The notes beneath the pieces were generated by a model. It saw only the letters and a list, made by a program, of their open reading frames with translations, did not search any database and was not told where the DNA came from. DNA of 64,000 nt, taken from assembly GCA_028622995.1 (NCBI GenBank), contig JAJQJQ010000025.1, positions 1,426,001 through 1,490,000 on the forward strand. Direction: 5' to 3'. Shown one piece after another: positions 11,354-24,429 of this stretch. Position numbers and translations under genes: made by a program. Position 1 is the stretch's first letter. Each line of letters starts with the position of its first letter. This DNA comes from Panagrolaimus kolymaensis. Lineage: Eukaryota > Nematoda > Chromadorea > Rhabditida > Panagrolaimidae.

Positions 11354-11730
11354 GTCCGTTAAAAAAATAAACGATGAAAAATAAATAAACTTCTTTTTGT
11401 TTTAAATTTTGCTCAATAAACAACAAACGATATAAAACTTTCAACTTTTTTTTTTCACATAAATAAACTATGGCACAAACTTTGTACTTTGACCGAACAA
11501 ATTTGTAGAGTGCTTTCATTGTTTTTTTCTTTCGAAGACTTCAATTTGCTTTGGCCTTTGCAAATATTTTTTAAATAATGGATAATACTTACGCGATTTG
11601 ACAAAATGATGGTTCAATGACAAAATATGGGGTCTTTGCTTTCCCTTTTTCCGAGCCTTTTTTTAATATATTTTTTTTTCTTTCAAAACTTTCTGAAAAG
11701 AATAAACTTTGAGTTCTTTAAATTAAAAAA
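11354..11730. promoter_or_regulatory. Divergent intergenic region between membrane gene and EBP2
   Basis: Head-to-head spacer of 377 bp that must hold the promoters of both genes. No TATA box or known motif could be assigned with confidence. Confidence 0.4.
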
Positions 11731-13237
11731 ATGTTTAAACGTAAAGTTTCTAATAATCTTACACCTTTAAAAGGTCCACCATCAAAAAAGGTTAGTTTTT
11801 ATATTTAAATCTTTTTGATATTTAAAGATAAGATCGATTTTCTAGGTAAAAGTGCTTTCCAAACCCGAAATCCACAATGAGGAAGAATCTGATATCGACA
11901 ATCTTGCCGAAGATGGCCTCTCAGATTTTGAGGATGGCGATGAAGAATCATTTGACGAAGATGTTGAAAGCGAAATGAATTCCGAAAATGAAATGTTAGG
12001 CGCGGAAGATGAAGATGAAAGCCAAGAGGAAGAGGAATCGGAGGATGAAAATAAAAATGGCGTTCTTCTCAAAAGTAAAACTATCAATTTTGCTATGGAC
12101 TCTTCAGACGATGATGAATTTGGGGATATGAATCCTAAATCTTTTGTTATTGCTAGTGGCAAACGCAATAACGCCGACGATGAAGATGATTCGGATAAAG
12201 AAGTAAGCGCATAACAAAAGTGTAAATACAGGAATTAATTTGATAAAAAAAATTTAAGGTTGAAATTGCTCTCAAAGCTGGTTTAGTCACCGCTCAAAAT
12301 TTGGGTTTAAAATCAAAGCAAAGAGTTGCAGTTAATAATGTTGTGAGTTTTTAAAATAGTTTTTATATATTCTTTGAGGAAAAAATAAAATTATTATTGT
12401 TTTTTAGGAAAAAATCAAACAAAAACTCTTCCAAATGGCCACCAAAGAACCATGGGAAGAAACCGTCGATGTTATAGTATCTCCCGAATTAGTTTTCACC
12501 AAAGATGTCAATAATGATTTTGAGCGTGAAGCACTTTTGTATGTTTCTTTATTTCCATTCAAAAGATCAAGAAAATACCCAAATTCTTATTATTTTTTAG
12601 TTACAAGCAAGCCCAAGATGGAGCTCGACAAGCTTTGACCAAACTTCGAAACCTTAAAATCCCCGTTGATCGTCCAGCAGATTATTTTGCGGAAATGGTT
12701 AAACCCGACAATCATATGCATCGAGTTCGAAATGTTTTACAATCCAAACAAAAAGAAAATGATAAACGTGAAACGGTTCGTCGATTAAGAACTGAAAAGA
12801 AATTCGCTTCCAAAGTTCAAAAAGAAACTGAAACTCAACAACGAACAGAGAAAAAGAAATTCTTGGAAGCCGTTAAAAAGCATCGAAAAGGTATGAAAGG
12901 CCAATTAGACACGATGTTAAATAATGCAAAATCAATGGATATGGATGAAGATGATGGAGGACGTCCAAATAATAATGGACCTGATAATCATCGTCGAGGT
13001 GGTAGTGAAAGAGATGGAAGTGGAAAAGGAAGAAAAAAGGTTTCTCGAACAGCGAGAGATAAAAAATATGGCTTTGGTGGAAAGAAACGTGGCATCAAAC
13101 GCAATGATAAAGCAAGCTTTGAAGATATTGGAGGAAAAAAGAAAGGCAAATTTGGTGGTGGCCGAGGCGGAGGTGGTGGTCGAGGTGGCGGCGGTGGTCG
13201 AGGCGGCTCCAGTTCAAAATTTGGTAAACGTCGTTAA
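11731..13237 (+). CDS. ebp-2: rRNA-processing protein EBP2 (EBNA1BP2 homologue)
   Basis: Five exons close in phase: 11731-11790, 11846-12202, 12259-12342, 12408-12538 and 12601-13237, 422 residues. The N-terminus is basic, followed by a long acidic tract (residues about 30-135), a usual EBP2 feature. The conserved Ebp2 core follows: FYKQAQDGARQAL, IPVDRPADYFAEMVK, a Lys/Arg coiled-coil-like stretch, RDKKYGFGGKKRGIKRND, and a Gly-Arg-rich RGG tail. EBP2 is a nucleolar factor for 60S subunit assembly and 27S pre-rRNA processing; the RGG end probably binds RNA. The motif order makes the assignment firm. The symbol follows the yeast/human name. Confidence 0.92.
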
Positions 13238-13805
13238 AAATAAAATACATTTTTGGAATTTTACTAAAATATTTTACTATTGATTTTTTTAAATGTTTTT
13301 TTTGTTGACATACTTTAGTGAATTTTTCAGATTTCGCTATATATTTTTTAAAATTTGTTACTTTTGTTATTGAAACTTATATTTTTTTGTTGAGTTTTAT
13401 TTTGAGAGAAAAAAAATAAAAAATATTTAATCCAAAAATGTGTTTTTTTCTTCTTCATTATAGTTTTAAAAAAAGGGTTTGTGAAGAAAAAAAAATCTGC
13501 TTTTTAAAACAATACTATTTTTTCTCAGTCTTTTATATTTTTATTGTTACACCTCAAAATGGATTAAGAAAACCATGGTTCTTTTTTTTATTATTGTATC
13601 ACAATTTATTCCTTTTAATTTAAAGAAAGAAAAAAAAGCCATGTATGATAAAAAAAAAAGTTCAACAAAAAATAATTTGAGCATTAAAAAGGTGTGTAAA
13701 ATATGAAGAAAAAAAGCTTTGAAAGCTGCTTATTATTTACGCATTTTCATTTTTATATTGACGCAGAAAGAGTATAAGTTTCATTTATTGTATTTTTAAA
13801 GCACT
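13238..13805. other. Intergenic, nothing recognised
   Basis: 3' flank of EBP2 and promoter side of the F-box-like gene. T-rich and A-rich tracts, no stable repeat. Confidence 0.45.
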
Positions 13806-15033
13806 ATGGCTCATTCATCCCGGCCCACCAATTTCTGCTCAGTATTTCGACATAAATGCGGTGGCGATGGATTTCCTAAAAATTGTACAATATTCACTCC
13901 ACCATCTTTAATCGTTCAACATTTTTCAATTCCAGAAAATATTCTTTATTATTTAGCCCAACATCCTCAATCACCAAAAATTCATAACAAATTGATTCAA
14001 GTTTCAAAATGGTTTTATTTAAGATATCCCGTGATTTCTTGCGAAAAATTTAACTGGTGGCTTGTCAACCGACATATCGATGATAAACGAAATACTTTAA
14101 TAATAAATAAAAAATATTATCTCAGACATTTAAGGGACATACCAAAAAATCTTTGGATTTATGGTGAGCTTGAGTTCAATTACCATCACAACCAAGAAAC
14201 TTTCACATCGTCTATTGCGTCAAAACTATATCGATGTGATATTATGAAACTTAATTTGGACCATCAAAATATTACTTTTGATGAATTAAATTTTTTAACT
14301 TCTTCATCTGAATTCAGTAATTTAAGACTTGCTCTAACTGCTGTTACTTATAAAAATTGTAATACTATTGTTTCAATAGAAAAAATAATTGAATTAATTC
14401 CAAATCTTAAATTTTTTTGTTATTTATCTAATTATGAAGTAGAAAATCTTATTGATTTAGTTACATCTCAAACAGTTAAAAATTTAATTGCTATTCCCCA
14501 TTTCGTTAACCTTGAATATTTTTCCATCGATCTTGTTGATAGCGAAACCTTTGATATCGAAACTTTTTTAAAGTGGCTTAAAGTAAGTGTTAATTTTTAC
14601 ATAAGCATACAATAAGATGGATTTTTTGTTGGTTAAATCTTGCATTCATACACCTTCGAAAGGATAGCTCTATTTTTGATAAACAAAATTTTAAAATTTA
14701 AATCATATTATTTGTATTTTAGCAAAACTCTTCAAAAATGGAAGTCAACCTTTGCTTTTTCTATGATGAAATGAATAAAAAAGTACAGAATTTTTAAGTC
14801 TTTAATTTGTGGGAATCGTGATTTAATAAAGTTTTTTTTAGTTTATTTCGGATGATTATAAAAAACGATTGCAAAAAGCTGCAAGTAAAATAATTTACTC
14901 TGGTGTCACTGATGATCGCCCAATTCCTCCAATATATTTCTCGGATATGGGGCAACTAAGGGATGACTTGTTACACCTTTATGATAAACAAAAACAAATT
15001 ATGAAAGAAAAACAAAGAAAACTAATTGAATAA
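13806..15033 (+). CDS. F-box-like protein of an expanded nematode family
   Basis: Three exons, all phase 0: 13806-14582, 14723-14782 and 14842-15033, 342 residues. Near residue 45 is a divergent F-box-like helix block (FSIPENILYYLAQHP ... KLIQVSKWFYLRYP). A region of short hydrophobic repeats follows (SKLYRCDIMKLNLDHQNITFDELNFL), then a Lys-rich C-terminus. The same architecture occurs in the split gene at 27457/37083-37958, so they are paralogues. F-box proteins are substrate receptors of SCF ubiquitin ligases. The F-box here is weak, so the function is inferred from the family. No transmembrane or signal segment is seen. Confidence 0.7.
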
Positions 15034-16326
15034 ATTTTTTATGAGCGACCAAATGTGCCACCACTTAATTTTCCGATAATTTTCTCTCACTCATTTTTTT
15101 TTTACGCTTTCACAAATTATTATGTATGCGATTTGTACAATAAAAAAATAATTTATCACTTTATTACAAACAAGAAAATGCGAACATTAACATTTTTTTG
15201 AACTTTTGAATTATGTATCGAAAAAATTCATTTACTTGAATCTGCGTAAAAGATAAAACATTCAGATTCGGGGGTGATTCAATTTATAATTTCTATTGAA
15301 ACATACAATTTTTGTTATTTTTTTATTCAAATAAACAAAGCTTGGATGATCAAAATTCACATTCATAAAGCACTACAAACGAAGTCAAGTCTCTTTTCTC
15401 TTTTTTTTGTGGAGAAAAATCATCAAAAAAAAGTTTTGGTTGAATTTTTGCTAAAAGAAAAGAAGAAAGAAATAGTTTTTCTTTTGCTTCCTGGCACAAG
15501 CTTTGAGTTCATTCTTTTTTTTCGTTGTTGTATTGTATGTAAGCTTTTTCTTTGGTTTATTTCTTTGTAATTTTTATTACCTCTCTAAGGTACTAATAAC
15601 TTTTCAAGCCCTTTTTATAAGTGGTTTGTAAAAAACTATAAATTTTGGAAAGCTTCCATGCAAATGGAAGCAAATTTATTTTTTCTCTTTTATTGTTATT
15701 GCATGTGTGAACTATGAAGATTTATGCAAGATTTATTACATCCATACTTTTGTTGCGTACTTCCCTTCAATTTGATACTAACCTTTTCTCATTTTTTTGG
15801 TTAATCGATCAATATATGCATATCCTTTTCTTTTTGTTGATAGCCTGATTGTCAGAAAATTACATCATTGTATTTTTTATCTCATTTTTATGTGATTTTT
15901 ATTAATGCGAAGAGAACGAATAAAAGAAAATTTTATTTTATTGATTGTCTTCATTTTTTCTTAAAATTTTCATTTTGCCATTAAAGACCATGAATAAAAA
16001 ATGCTTCTTCTTACAACACGTGTTAACTTTTTTGTGGTTCGACGGCATCATTATTAATAACATAAGGTAAAAAGTTAAAACTATGGATCTGGAAATTTTA
16101 ATTAAAAAATGAGTTCTGCATTTGCACATATTAATTGAGTGTTATAAATTACGATCTGCATAAAAAGTATATTTATTTTTTTTTTCTCAAAAACCAAACA
16201 CAAAAATTGATAAATAACTTTTCAAAAGCCTAAAAAATAACAAAGGTACAGAAAGTTTTTTTCTAAAACGAGATTCGGAAAATGTGATACAATAATGAAA
16301 TAAAACTAAAAAACAAAAAAATATGA
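15034..16326. other. Intergenic, nothing recognised
   Basis: About 1.3 kb of AT-rich sequence between convergent genes. Open frames at 15274-15570 and 15938-16129 are low-complexity and lack splice or start context. Confidence 0.45.
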
Positions 16327-17953
16327 TTATTTACGACGCTTGTTAACGGGTTCTTTCTTTGAGGGTTCACGATTGCTCCGTTTTACTGATGTTTTTGGTT
16401 CAATTATGGGAACCAAACAAAGAGAGTTATTTGTGTTTTCTTCATTCTGATTTTTCTTTGGTTGGCGGTTTGGTTGGCGGCCACCCCTTTTCTTTGCTGG
16501 AATTGCAACAACAAGAGCGGCAGAAGAAGTTTTTGGTTGATTTTTGCGAGAAACGGGAACTAAAGCCTTCGAAGTTTCTGCTGTAATCATTTTGATTTTA
16601 TCTGATGGTCGCCGATTATTTCGCTTCTTTGCAGCATCAATTGGGGAAGCATTAGAATTTTGGGTTTTTCTTGAAGCGGAATTGGTTTGAACAGAAGTGT
16701 TTTTACACAGACGACCCCCTCGCTTATTTGGAGGAGCGGCGGCAGCTGTTGAAGCTTTTCGATTTTTCGCTGCGACTGGGACAAGTGCCATGGAATCTTT
16801 GGAATTAACTTTAGTTGAAGCCTTATTAGCTCTTTGTGGACGGTTACTCTTCTTTTCAACAATTGTTGTGATTGCCTTTTGATTTTTTGTGTTTTTTCTT
16901 GTTACAGGAACAAGAGCCATAGTATTATCAACAGATTCATTTTTTTCTGCTTGCTTTTTAGCTCTTGATATGGGAACACGAGCTTCTGGTTTTTTTGCAT
17001 TTGCGAAATTGGGCTTTGAAGCTTTTGGAGCTTTTATAACTTTTGGAACTAGAGCTTTAGAAGTTGCAAAATTTCGAAGCGTTGATCTAGTTATACGAAA
17101 TTCTGAGACATTGGTTGATTTTTCAGCTTCTTTAACTTCAAAAGTTTCATTTTCCTTTTCAGTTTCTAAAAATCAAATATTTTATATATATTCTTTTACT
17201 TCTGTAAAACAAAAAAGGCTCATACCAAGTCCTTTTTCGATTTCTTCTTCGCCATCGCTAATTTCATCTTTGTCACTATCATCATTTTGTGAATCAAAAT
17301 TATCATCATCGCTAGCAACAATTTCCTCTTCATTTTCATCATCAATTTCTTCATCATCGTCTGCTTCTTCCATTTGGAAAAGCTCTTCTTCAAAATTATC
17401 ATTTTCAGGGATTAGGTTCTCCTGATTTTCATTAATTTCGGGTTCGGAAGGAGGATATTCTTCTTCATCTTCTTCGGGGGCGGGCTTTTTTTTAAAAGCA
17501 TTATTTCGAAGCATACGTTCAAATCGCTGCAAAACAAAAAAATTATTTAATTCTTTCTTTATTAAAATTTTTTTTAAAACCTACCTTATTACGTTTAAGA
17601 ACTCGAAGCTTTTTAGCTTTGGATACAGTCATTTCAGTAATAAATGGGGAACTGAGGATTGAGCTGTTACCAAATAATGCGGTTGATGCGCATAAACTTT
17701 TGTCTATTTCCTTCTTTACTTCTGATGGGTTTAAACGCTTTCGACCTGGAACAGGGACTTGGACAACCTAAAAAAAATATAAGAAAATTAACTTTAAAAT
17801 CCAAAGCAATTATGAGAAACAAACCTTTCCAGAACGAAAATCATGTTCTAAACCAGATATTTCAATATTTGAATATTTTTTACAAATATTATCAATATTA
17901 AATAAATATCTTTTATTTGAGATTATCATGCCATCATAAGGTAAATCAGCCAT
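16327..17953 (-). CDS. Disordered acidic/basic protein with repeated ALVPV motifs
   Basis: Four exons close in phase: 17825-17953, 17585-17767, 17226-17526 and 16327-17165, 483 residues from ATG 17953. Residues 1-105 are mixed and include VVQVPVPGRKRL. Residues about 120-205 form a very acidic Asp/Glu tract. The last 280 residues are Lys/Arg/Asn/Ser/Thr-rich with a recurring short motif: SKALVPK, EARVPIS, MALVPVT, MALVPVA, SKALVPVS, LCLVPI. The lack of signal or membrane segments and the basic tail suggest a nuclear or chromatin protein. I do not recognise the family. Its C-terminus ends in a KRRK nuclear-localisation-like cluster. Confidence 0.7.
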
Positions 17954-18491
17954 TTTATAAAAAAATGTTAAGAAAAATACAGCAAGTTTTTTAATTTAAA
18001 AAAAACACGCGGCTAAAACAAGCCAAGTTTCCAATTTCGAAAAAAAATTTGAGTGAAAAAAAGAGAGAGGTAATACTGAGTTTTTTTTAAATTCAATTAA
18101 TCGCGCATCTTTCTTTCGTTTAGGGATTTTATATTTTTGGTCGAATGCGATGTTGCATAGTTATATGTGAAGGAAGAAGGTTGTTATTCAGTTTGTTTTT
18201 AGTAATAAATAATCAAAAAAGTTCCAAAAAAATCAATATTTGGATAGTACTCTGACCTTTTGACATAGAGTTGCGAAAATGTTGTGAATGAATAAATATG
18301 CATGAATTTGTTTCAAAAAATATAGAAAATATTTTTGTTTCAGTGTTTATATTTTCTTAATTTAATTTTTATAAATTTTTTACAATTTTTTTATTATAAT
18401 TAAATACTGTTTAAATCCGTAATTATTTGTTAGGAATGCAAATTAAATAATGTTAGCCACCAACCCATAAATAAAATAAGTAATAAAAAGT
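17954..18491. other. Intergenic, nothing recognised
   Basis: Promoter side of the ALVPV gene and 3' flank of the phosphodiesterase gene, both minus strand. AT-rich, no repeats noted. Confidence 0.45.
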
Positions 18492-21434
18492 TTAGGAAAG
18501 TAATTTTTTAAATTCATTTGTTTTCTTTGGAATTTTAGTGGCTGGCCAATCGAGATCAAAAGCTTTATGTTTTATTGATGGTTGAGCTTCATCATTCACC
18601 AAAAGAGTTTCAGCATCAGAAATGCCGCCATTTCGAGATGGAGAAGATGATTTTTTGAGAAACAACGAAGATTTTCGCTCTTTTTCTAATAAAAATATAT
18701 TATGCCTTGCTTGCTTTTCACCAATTCGATCATAAATAACTCCATCCACTCCAACTTCGTCTTTTAAAAATTCCACAATTTTTTTATCCGCCAATTCATT
18801 TCCCCAAACAAAACTAATGAGTCCAAATTCTTTAGCCTTTTTGATGGGTGTTGGATCTCGAAGGATATCTTGAGAATGAAAGTTTACTCCCATAATTTCA
18901 CAACCTGCCGCAAAATTTACTGCAGCTAAAGAACTTCGAGTTCGAGCATCTTCAAAAGTTTGGAATCGAGTATCCGCTCCACAACACAGAAATAAAACTG
19001 GATATTTGTTTTGTTTGGCAGCGATCCTGAAATTTATCGAAATTAGATACTTTTCAGCTATTTTTTAAACGCAGTTATGAAAATCAAAAAAGTAAAGTGA
19101 AGCATAAAAATTAAAAAAGTTGCAAAGATATAAAAGTAAAATTAAATAAATTTTAAAGTAAAAAACCTTATCAAAAAATTTTTTGAATAAAATACTTTTC
19201 TTCTCCGATTTTTTTCTTTAGCTTCTTACTATCATAAAAACAAGAACATACATCATGCAAATATCTGGATCAAATGAGCTAAACACAATTCTTCTCTTTT
19301 CAGCGTACAAGAAAATATCTTGCAAAATTTTATCCAAAAATTCATTATGTTCAAAATAATGCTTGCATTCATGAATTCCATCCATTTGAACCATGGGATA
19401 TTTAATTTCAATATTAAACCCGGTATCTTTTGAAATATGTTTTAAGGCGTCCGCCAAAGCTGGGAATGGACGCAATTCTGGAGCTTCATCGCCTTCACCC
19501 GAAATTTTTACAATTTCTTTAGTTGATGAATCTTGCTTGATTACATCTTGAACATGCCCAAGTTGAAGCAAACGAAGTTCATCCAAGTTTAAATCTTTCA
19601 CAGCAATTACATGAGGATCCATTGCGGCTTCAATTTTAGATTGTTTTGCCATAGAAATAAGAACATAAAAATCATGGAATATCACGGGATATTTATCTTG
19701 GCTTAATTGAACATCAAATTCAACATAATCTGCTCCACGTTCAGCAGCTTCTTTAAGGGCGGATAAAGTATTTTCTCGAGCTACGGAACATTTGGTATTT
19801 GGCTGGCTAAAAAATTTGGATAATTATACTTTTAATTTTTTTACTCAAATAAAAATCTTTGGGGTTTTAATTTTTCGTTTGAAAACACATTTTCATAAAA
19901 ATAAAATTTTCGCTAGTTTCAAAAATTTAAATATTGTATTTTAAAGGAAACTTAAAATTCAAAAAATCAATACGAAAACTAAAAAATTATTTTTTCTTTC
20001 TAAAGTTTCAAATCTCACAAACCTATTATAAGTCATTCCCATTCCTCGATGACCAATTTCAAGCATATTCCTTCGTTTCCAATGTTTGATATATGTTTCA
20101 TCCATAGTGAAAGGTTGCTCTTTGAGACAAAAAGGAGTAATATATAAATATCCAAGATATATTTTTCCCACAGGAATATTATTTATTCCCAAAAGTGGAA
20201 TTGAAATCTTTCCATATGTTTTTGGAAATGTTGATCGAATTGTATATCCATAACCTAGGAGATTTGGTTCATCACCTTTCGATTCATAAATTTCAATTCG
20301 AAAACTCTATAAAAATATATAAGTTTTTATGTTTTTGTTTAAATAAAAGTGGATGGGCTTACGAGATGGTCAGGTGCCACAGAATAAGTTCGATAAAGAA
20401 AGTAGTCGGTGCCATTGGTATAAGTTTCGCCAAATTCATGTTGTTTTCGATATCGAGGCTCTTCTTTTGTCAATGGCTAAAAAAATGTTATAAAATATTT
20501 AAAATGAAACACAAAAGTAAAGAAATCTGTCAATGCTTTCAGACTGAATTTTTTAAATTTTTATTAATCAAAGTTACTTTTAATCATAATTTTTAATTTT
20601 AAGCTTTCTTTAAATTTGTAAAAAAAAAAGTGATCCAAAAAAGACAATTAAATTCTGTCAAATATTTTTTCGTGTGGTGGAAAAAAATATAAACTTACAG
20701 CAATTTCTGCATCAGAATAGCTTAAAATAATATTTTCAGCTGCATCTTTACCCTTTTGAATTTCTTTGTTGTTCTAAAAATTACACTTTTTTTTATGTAA
20801 ACTAGATTTTTTACAAAGCTTACAGGAGCATTTCTTAAATCCATTGGAATTAATTTAACTCGAAAAGTTTTTTTATCACTTTTAGAATTAAAAAATACTA
20901 TTCCATCTCCGGCCACACAAATGGTGATTTGATTTTGATGTTCATCCATCAACCATCCATCGCTAATCATTTCTCGACCAGCTATAAAAAATATTTTCGA
21001 TCAAATTTAGGCAAATTTTATTTACTTTTAAAAAAGCTTACATTGAATTCCAAAAACATCTGGGCTTTTATCATGATATTCTCCATCCGCGGAAGCTTCG
21101 ATAGCAGGCATCAATCTTCGAGGATAAAGATGGGTTTCCCATTTTTTAACTATTAAAACTTTTTCATTGGTTTCACAATGCAAAAAATATCCAACAAAAT
21201 AACGAAATTCTAATTTTTCGACATCTTCAAGGATTATTGTTGCAGTGTGAAGCCTGAAATTGAGGTAATTACGAAATAATTTGAAATTGTGACTAACCCA
21301 TCTTTGTTTGCTTCCAATTTCAATGCTTTTTTAGGTTCCCATAAACCCAGTTCTTCCACAGATCCTGAGAGGAATATATGTTCACCATCAAAAAGATCTG
21401 GGCAAGTAATAGCAAAATGAATCGTGTATTTCAT
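18492..21434 (-). CDS. Glycerophosphocholine phosphodiesterase, GPCPD1/GDE5 type (CBM20 + GDPD)
   Basis: Eight exons close in phase: 21298-21434, 21042-21253, 20824-20981, 20699-20773, 20363-20476, 20023-20306, 19252-19806 and 18492-19026, 689 residues, close to mammalian GPCPD1. Residues 1-115 are a starch-binding CBM20-type domain (LSGSVEELGLWEPKKAL). From about residue 335 comes the GDPD barrel: HRGMG, ARENTLSALKEAAERGADYVEFDVQ and VIFHD, the His/Glu/Asp/His catalytic and metal ligands of the family. The enzyme hydrolyses glycerophosphocholine to glycerol-3-phosphate and choline, in the cytosol in known members. The C-terminal 70 residues are Ser/Lys-rich and probably disordered. The gene looks intact. 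Confidence 0.92.
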
Positions 21435-21586
21435 TTTTTTTTTCGTTTGAGATTTAATTCTGAAATAAATTATTTTATGAGGCTAAAATATTTTTAAACC
21501 AAAATTTATTCTAAAAGTAAAATCCTTCTTTTTATGAAAAAATAAAAACGATAAAAGTCAAAACAAAGAGTAAGCGCGTTGGTCTT

Positions 21587-21655
21587 TCTATGGCGCATTT
21601 GTTATTGCGGAGAATAGTTAACCCAGAACGGCTCGCTAAGTTCGAGCCCCATAGA
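21587..21655 (+). pseudogene. Degenerate tRNA-Asn-like sequence
   Basis: A 7-bp acceptor-like stem (tctatgg / ccataga, extended by ggtct / agacc outside), a D-arm-like cgca...tgcg, a gttaa anticodon-like segment and ttcgagccc, a B-box-like end, occur in tRNA order. A T-run (tttttt) follows. The T stem does not pair and position 33 is not U, so it is probably a tRNA pseudogene or tRNA-derived repeat. Confidence 0.35.
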
Positions 21656-22749
21656 AGACCTTATTTTTTAATTTTTATGGTATAATACAATTAAAAAAAG
21701 AATGTAAGAATGGGTCATGGAAAATGAAGTTTAGCAAAATTTTCAAGACTTCAAATGAAAATTCACGATAAAAAAGGTGACAAAAGTCTATTTTAACAAA
21801 TAAAGAAAAAATGAAAAATGGAAGAGAGTTTCTAGTTTGTTTTTCATTTTACTGCAGACAAACAACAATTTCTTCAGTGTTCATCCAACACATATGAGTT
21901 GCTTAGACAGCGCAGCGCGGGTTGTTTTTTTTTTTTTTTTTTTTCTATTTTTCATCAAATATTTTGTAAACAAACAAGGGTTATTTTTTTTTTAAATTTT
22001 TATGATTCACTTTTTTCGAGTTTGGGTTTAAGACATGTTTTCAGCTTTGGTAGTAAAATCAGCTCTTTTCAAAATTTGATTTTAAAATTGTAAATAAAAA
22101 AACCTTAAAAATAAAGAAAAGACTTAAGTTAAACAAAATAAAAATTTTCATGACAGCTCTTTTTCTTGCAGACTTTTTTTTACGAGACAAAGAGAAAAAT
22201 GAATAAAAAAAACAACCACAAAATAAGTAGACAGGGAAACTCCTTCAAACATCAATCAATTTTAGTATATAAAAAAAAGAAAGAAAAGGCAAAACACAAA
22301 CAAAAAAACAACGTCCGTTGGTTGGCGACGAGAGACTTCCTTACGCCAAAAAAACAAAACATACAACGTGTCTCCTTTTTTAGATACGTCAAAAATTGGG
22401 TTTAATAAATAACAAAAACAAAAAACTTTCATCAAAAAAAAAGATCCTTGTACACCTGGACTTTCGTAAACCATGCGACAAATGGCTGGTTGGGGAAGTT
22501 TTTTTTAAAACATCATCGATTATATGTCCCTCTTTCTTTTCTACACTCTCTCGCTTTTTTTTTGCTTTTGTTGTTTCAAAGCAAAATGTTGTTGTTTTTT
22601 TGTCAACAAAAAAATATGCAACTTCAAATTTCTTTTTCACTTAAATTATTTTATCTTTAAAAAAAGCGCGCGTAAATAATTTTTTTCTTTATAAAAATGC
22701 AATTGCGTTCATTAATTTCTAAATTAATTCCAAAAATAAATATTAAGAA

Positions 22750-23368
22750 ATTAGTGCACAAGATTACTATGTAAAAAAACAAAAGGCTGTTCAGGAAAAA
22801 ACTTTTAGACGGCTAATGAGATTAAATTTTTTTTATTGATTTCAATAAATTATTTTATATGTTACACTGAAACAAACAGCCGCAGCACCGTCTTCGATTT
22901 TTAACAGTAAAAAAATTTTTGGTCCGACAATTAGTTATATTTAAATTTTTTGCTTAAAATACCTTTTTTCAAACATGCTTTGTTTCAGAAAACAATAGAA
23001 AATTGGAAAAAAAAACTAAAAATTTTATTTTGTAATTGACCTTATAATTATTATTTTTTTCAATTTACACCAAAACATTTTTTACATCAAAAATCTTGCG
23101 AATATACGAGTTGCTTTTACATCTTATCTAATCAAGAATAAAACAAAATTTTTAATTTTTAACATTTTTAAAAAAATTTTTCAATATTAAATAGTTGGTA
23201 AAGAAGTTGGGTAATAACAATCGAAGACGGTGCTGCGGCTGTTTGTTTCAGTGTAACATATAAAATAATTTATTGAAATCAATAAAAAAAATTTAATCTC
23301 ATTAGCCGTCTAAAAGTTTTTTCCTGAACAGCCTTTTGTTTTTTTACATAGTAATCTTGTGCACTAAT
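22750..23368. mobile_element. Foldback/MITE-like element with about 150-bp inverted arms
   Basis: The left arm 22750-22898 (attagtgcacaagattac ... gtcttcgatt) is repeated in inverse complement at 23219-23368. The match is near-perfect, including the internal ggctgttcaggaaaaaac and gccgcagcaccgtcttcg blocks. The 320-bp centre is AT-rich and non-coding. The long terminal inverted repeats and lack of a transposase suggest a non-autonomous DNA transposon. No clear target duplication was found at the ends. Confidence 0.85.
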
Positions 23369-24429
23369 CTCTTGAGCCGTCTGCAACAATAATTACTAGA
23401 AACTCCGCTGCCTCCGGTCGGCGATCTTACTTGTTTTATTGAAAAATACAAAATTGCCACTCGTATTAATGCCTATGTTTTAATAATTACTTTTCCAAAA
23501 AGTTATTGTATTGACTTTTATAAAAATTAAAACTTTTCCCGAACAATCTTATCACTCGTGTCTATTTTAATCACTTAATTTTCAATAATGAGATCCTAAA
23601 AATTGAAACATGTGTAAGCCTTTAAAACTTTTTTTTTGCACGAATCAAAATAAACAATGAACTGAACCATTAAAAAAAAATTTATACCAGCTTGTGAAAA
23701 ATTCGCAAAAAGTTAAGGTTATAGTCATCGAGCAAGCTTACAATAGTTAAATCACTTAATTTGCGCAGCAAGCAAACCCATGTTTTGCTGATTTTTTATG
23801 TATATGAAAATTACCCAAATCATTTCATCGCGCTTGGAAAACAAAATATAGTTTCATTCTAATTTATGCAAATTTTTTAGGTGAATTTCCTATTTTAATA
23901 TAAAAGATTTCAAGATAAGATACAAAAAAACAGAGAGAAAAAGAATAATAATATGTATGGGAAAAAGCGAAGCCTAGTAGCCCTGGGACTGCGACCAAAA
24001 GTAATCGAAAACGAACGAACAATAAAAATTAATAAGAAGGAAATATTCAAGTTACTTTTCGATTAAACTCACCGAAAATAATAAAAAAAGTTCCCTATGT
24101 TTATTCTTTTCATAAACTAAACGTCAGCGTACTTTTAATTAAATTTTGCGTTTAGAATACCTAAAAGTTTTGTATGCTAATCCAATTAAATTTAGAAAAA
24201 AAAATATACGATCCAAAAGCTTAGTTAAAAAAAATTTCATTGAAAATCGTTAAAAATAATTTCGCTTTAATTTCATAATAAAGAAACTTAATATTCATAA
24301 AAAAAGTAAAATTTGTGAATATTTTATTAAAAATTTGCATATTTTCTAATGAAAACATTATTAAAAATCATAAAAAATTATTTGGATATAATTGTCTCAA
24401 TTCAATTAAAACAATTTATTAAAAAAAAT

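Noticed and set aside
22166..22660. Overlapping Lys/Phe-rich frames on both strands
   Set aside because: AT-rich low complexity with no start context or splice sites.
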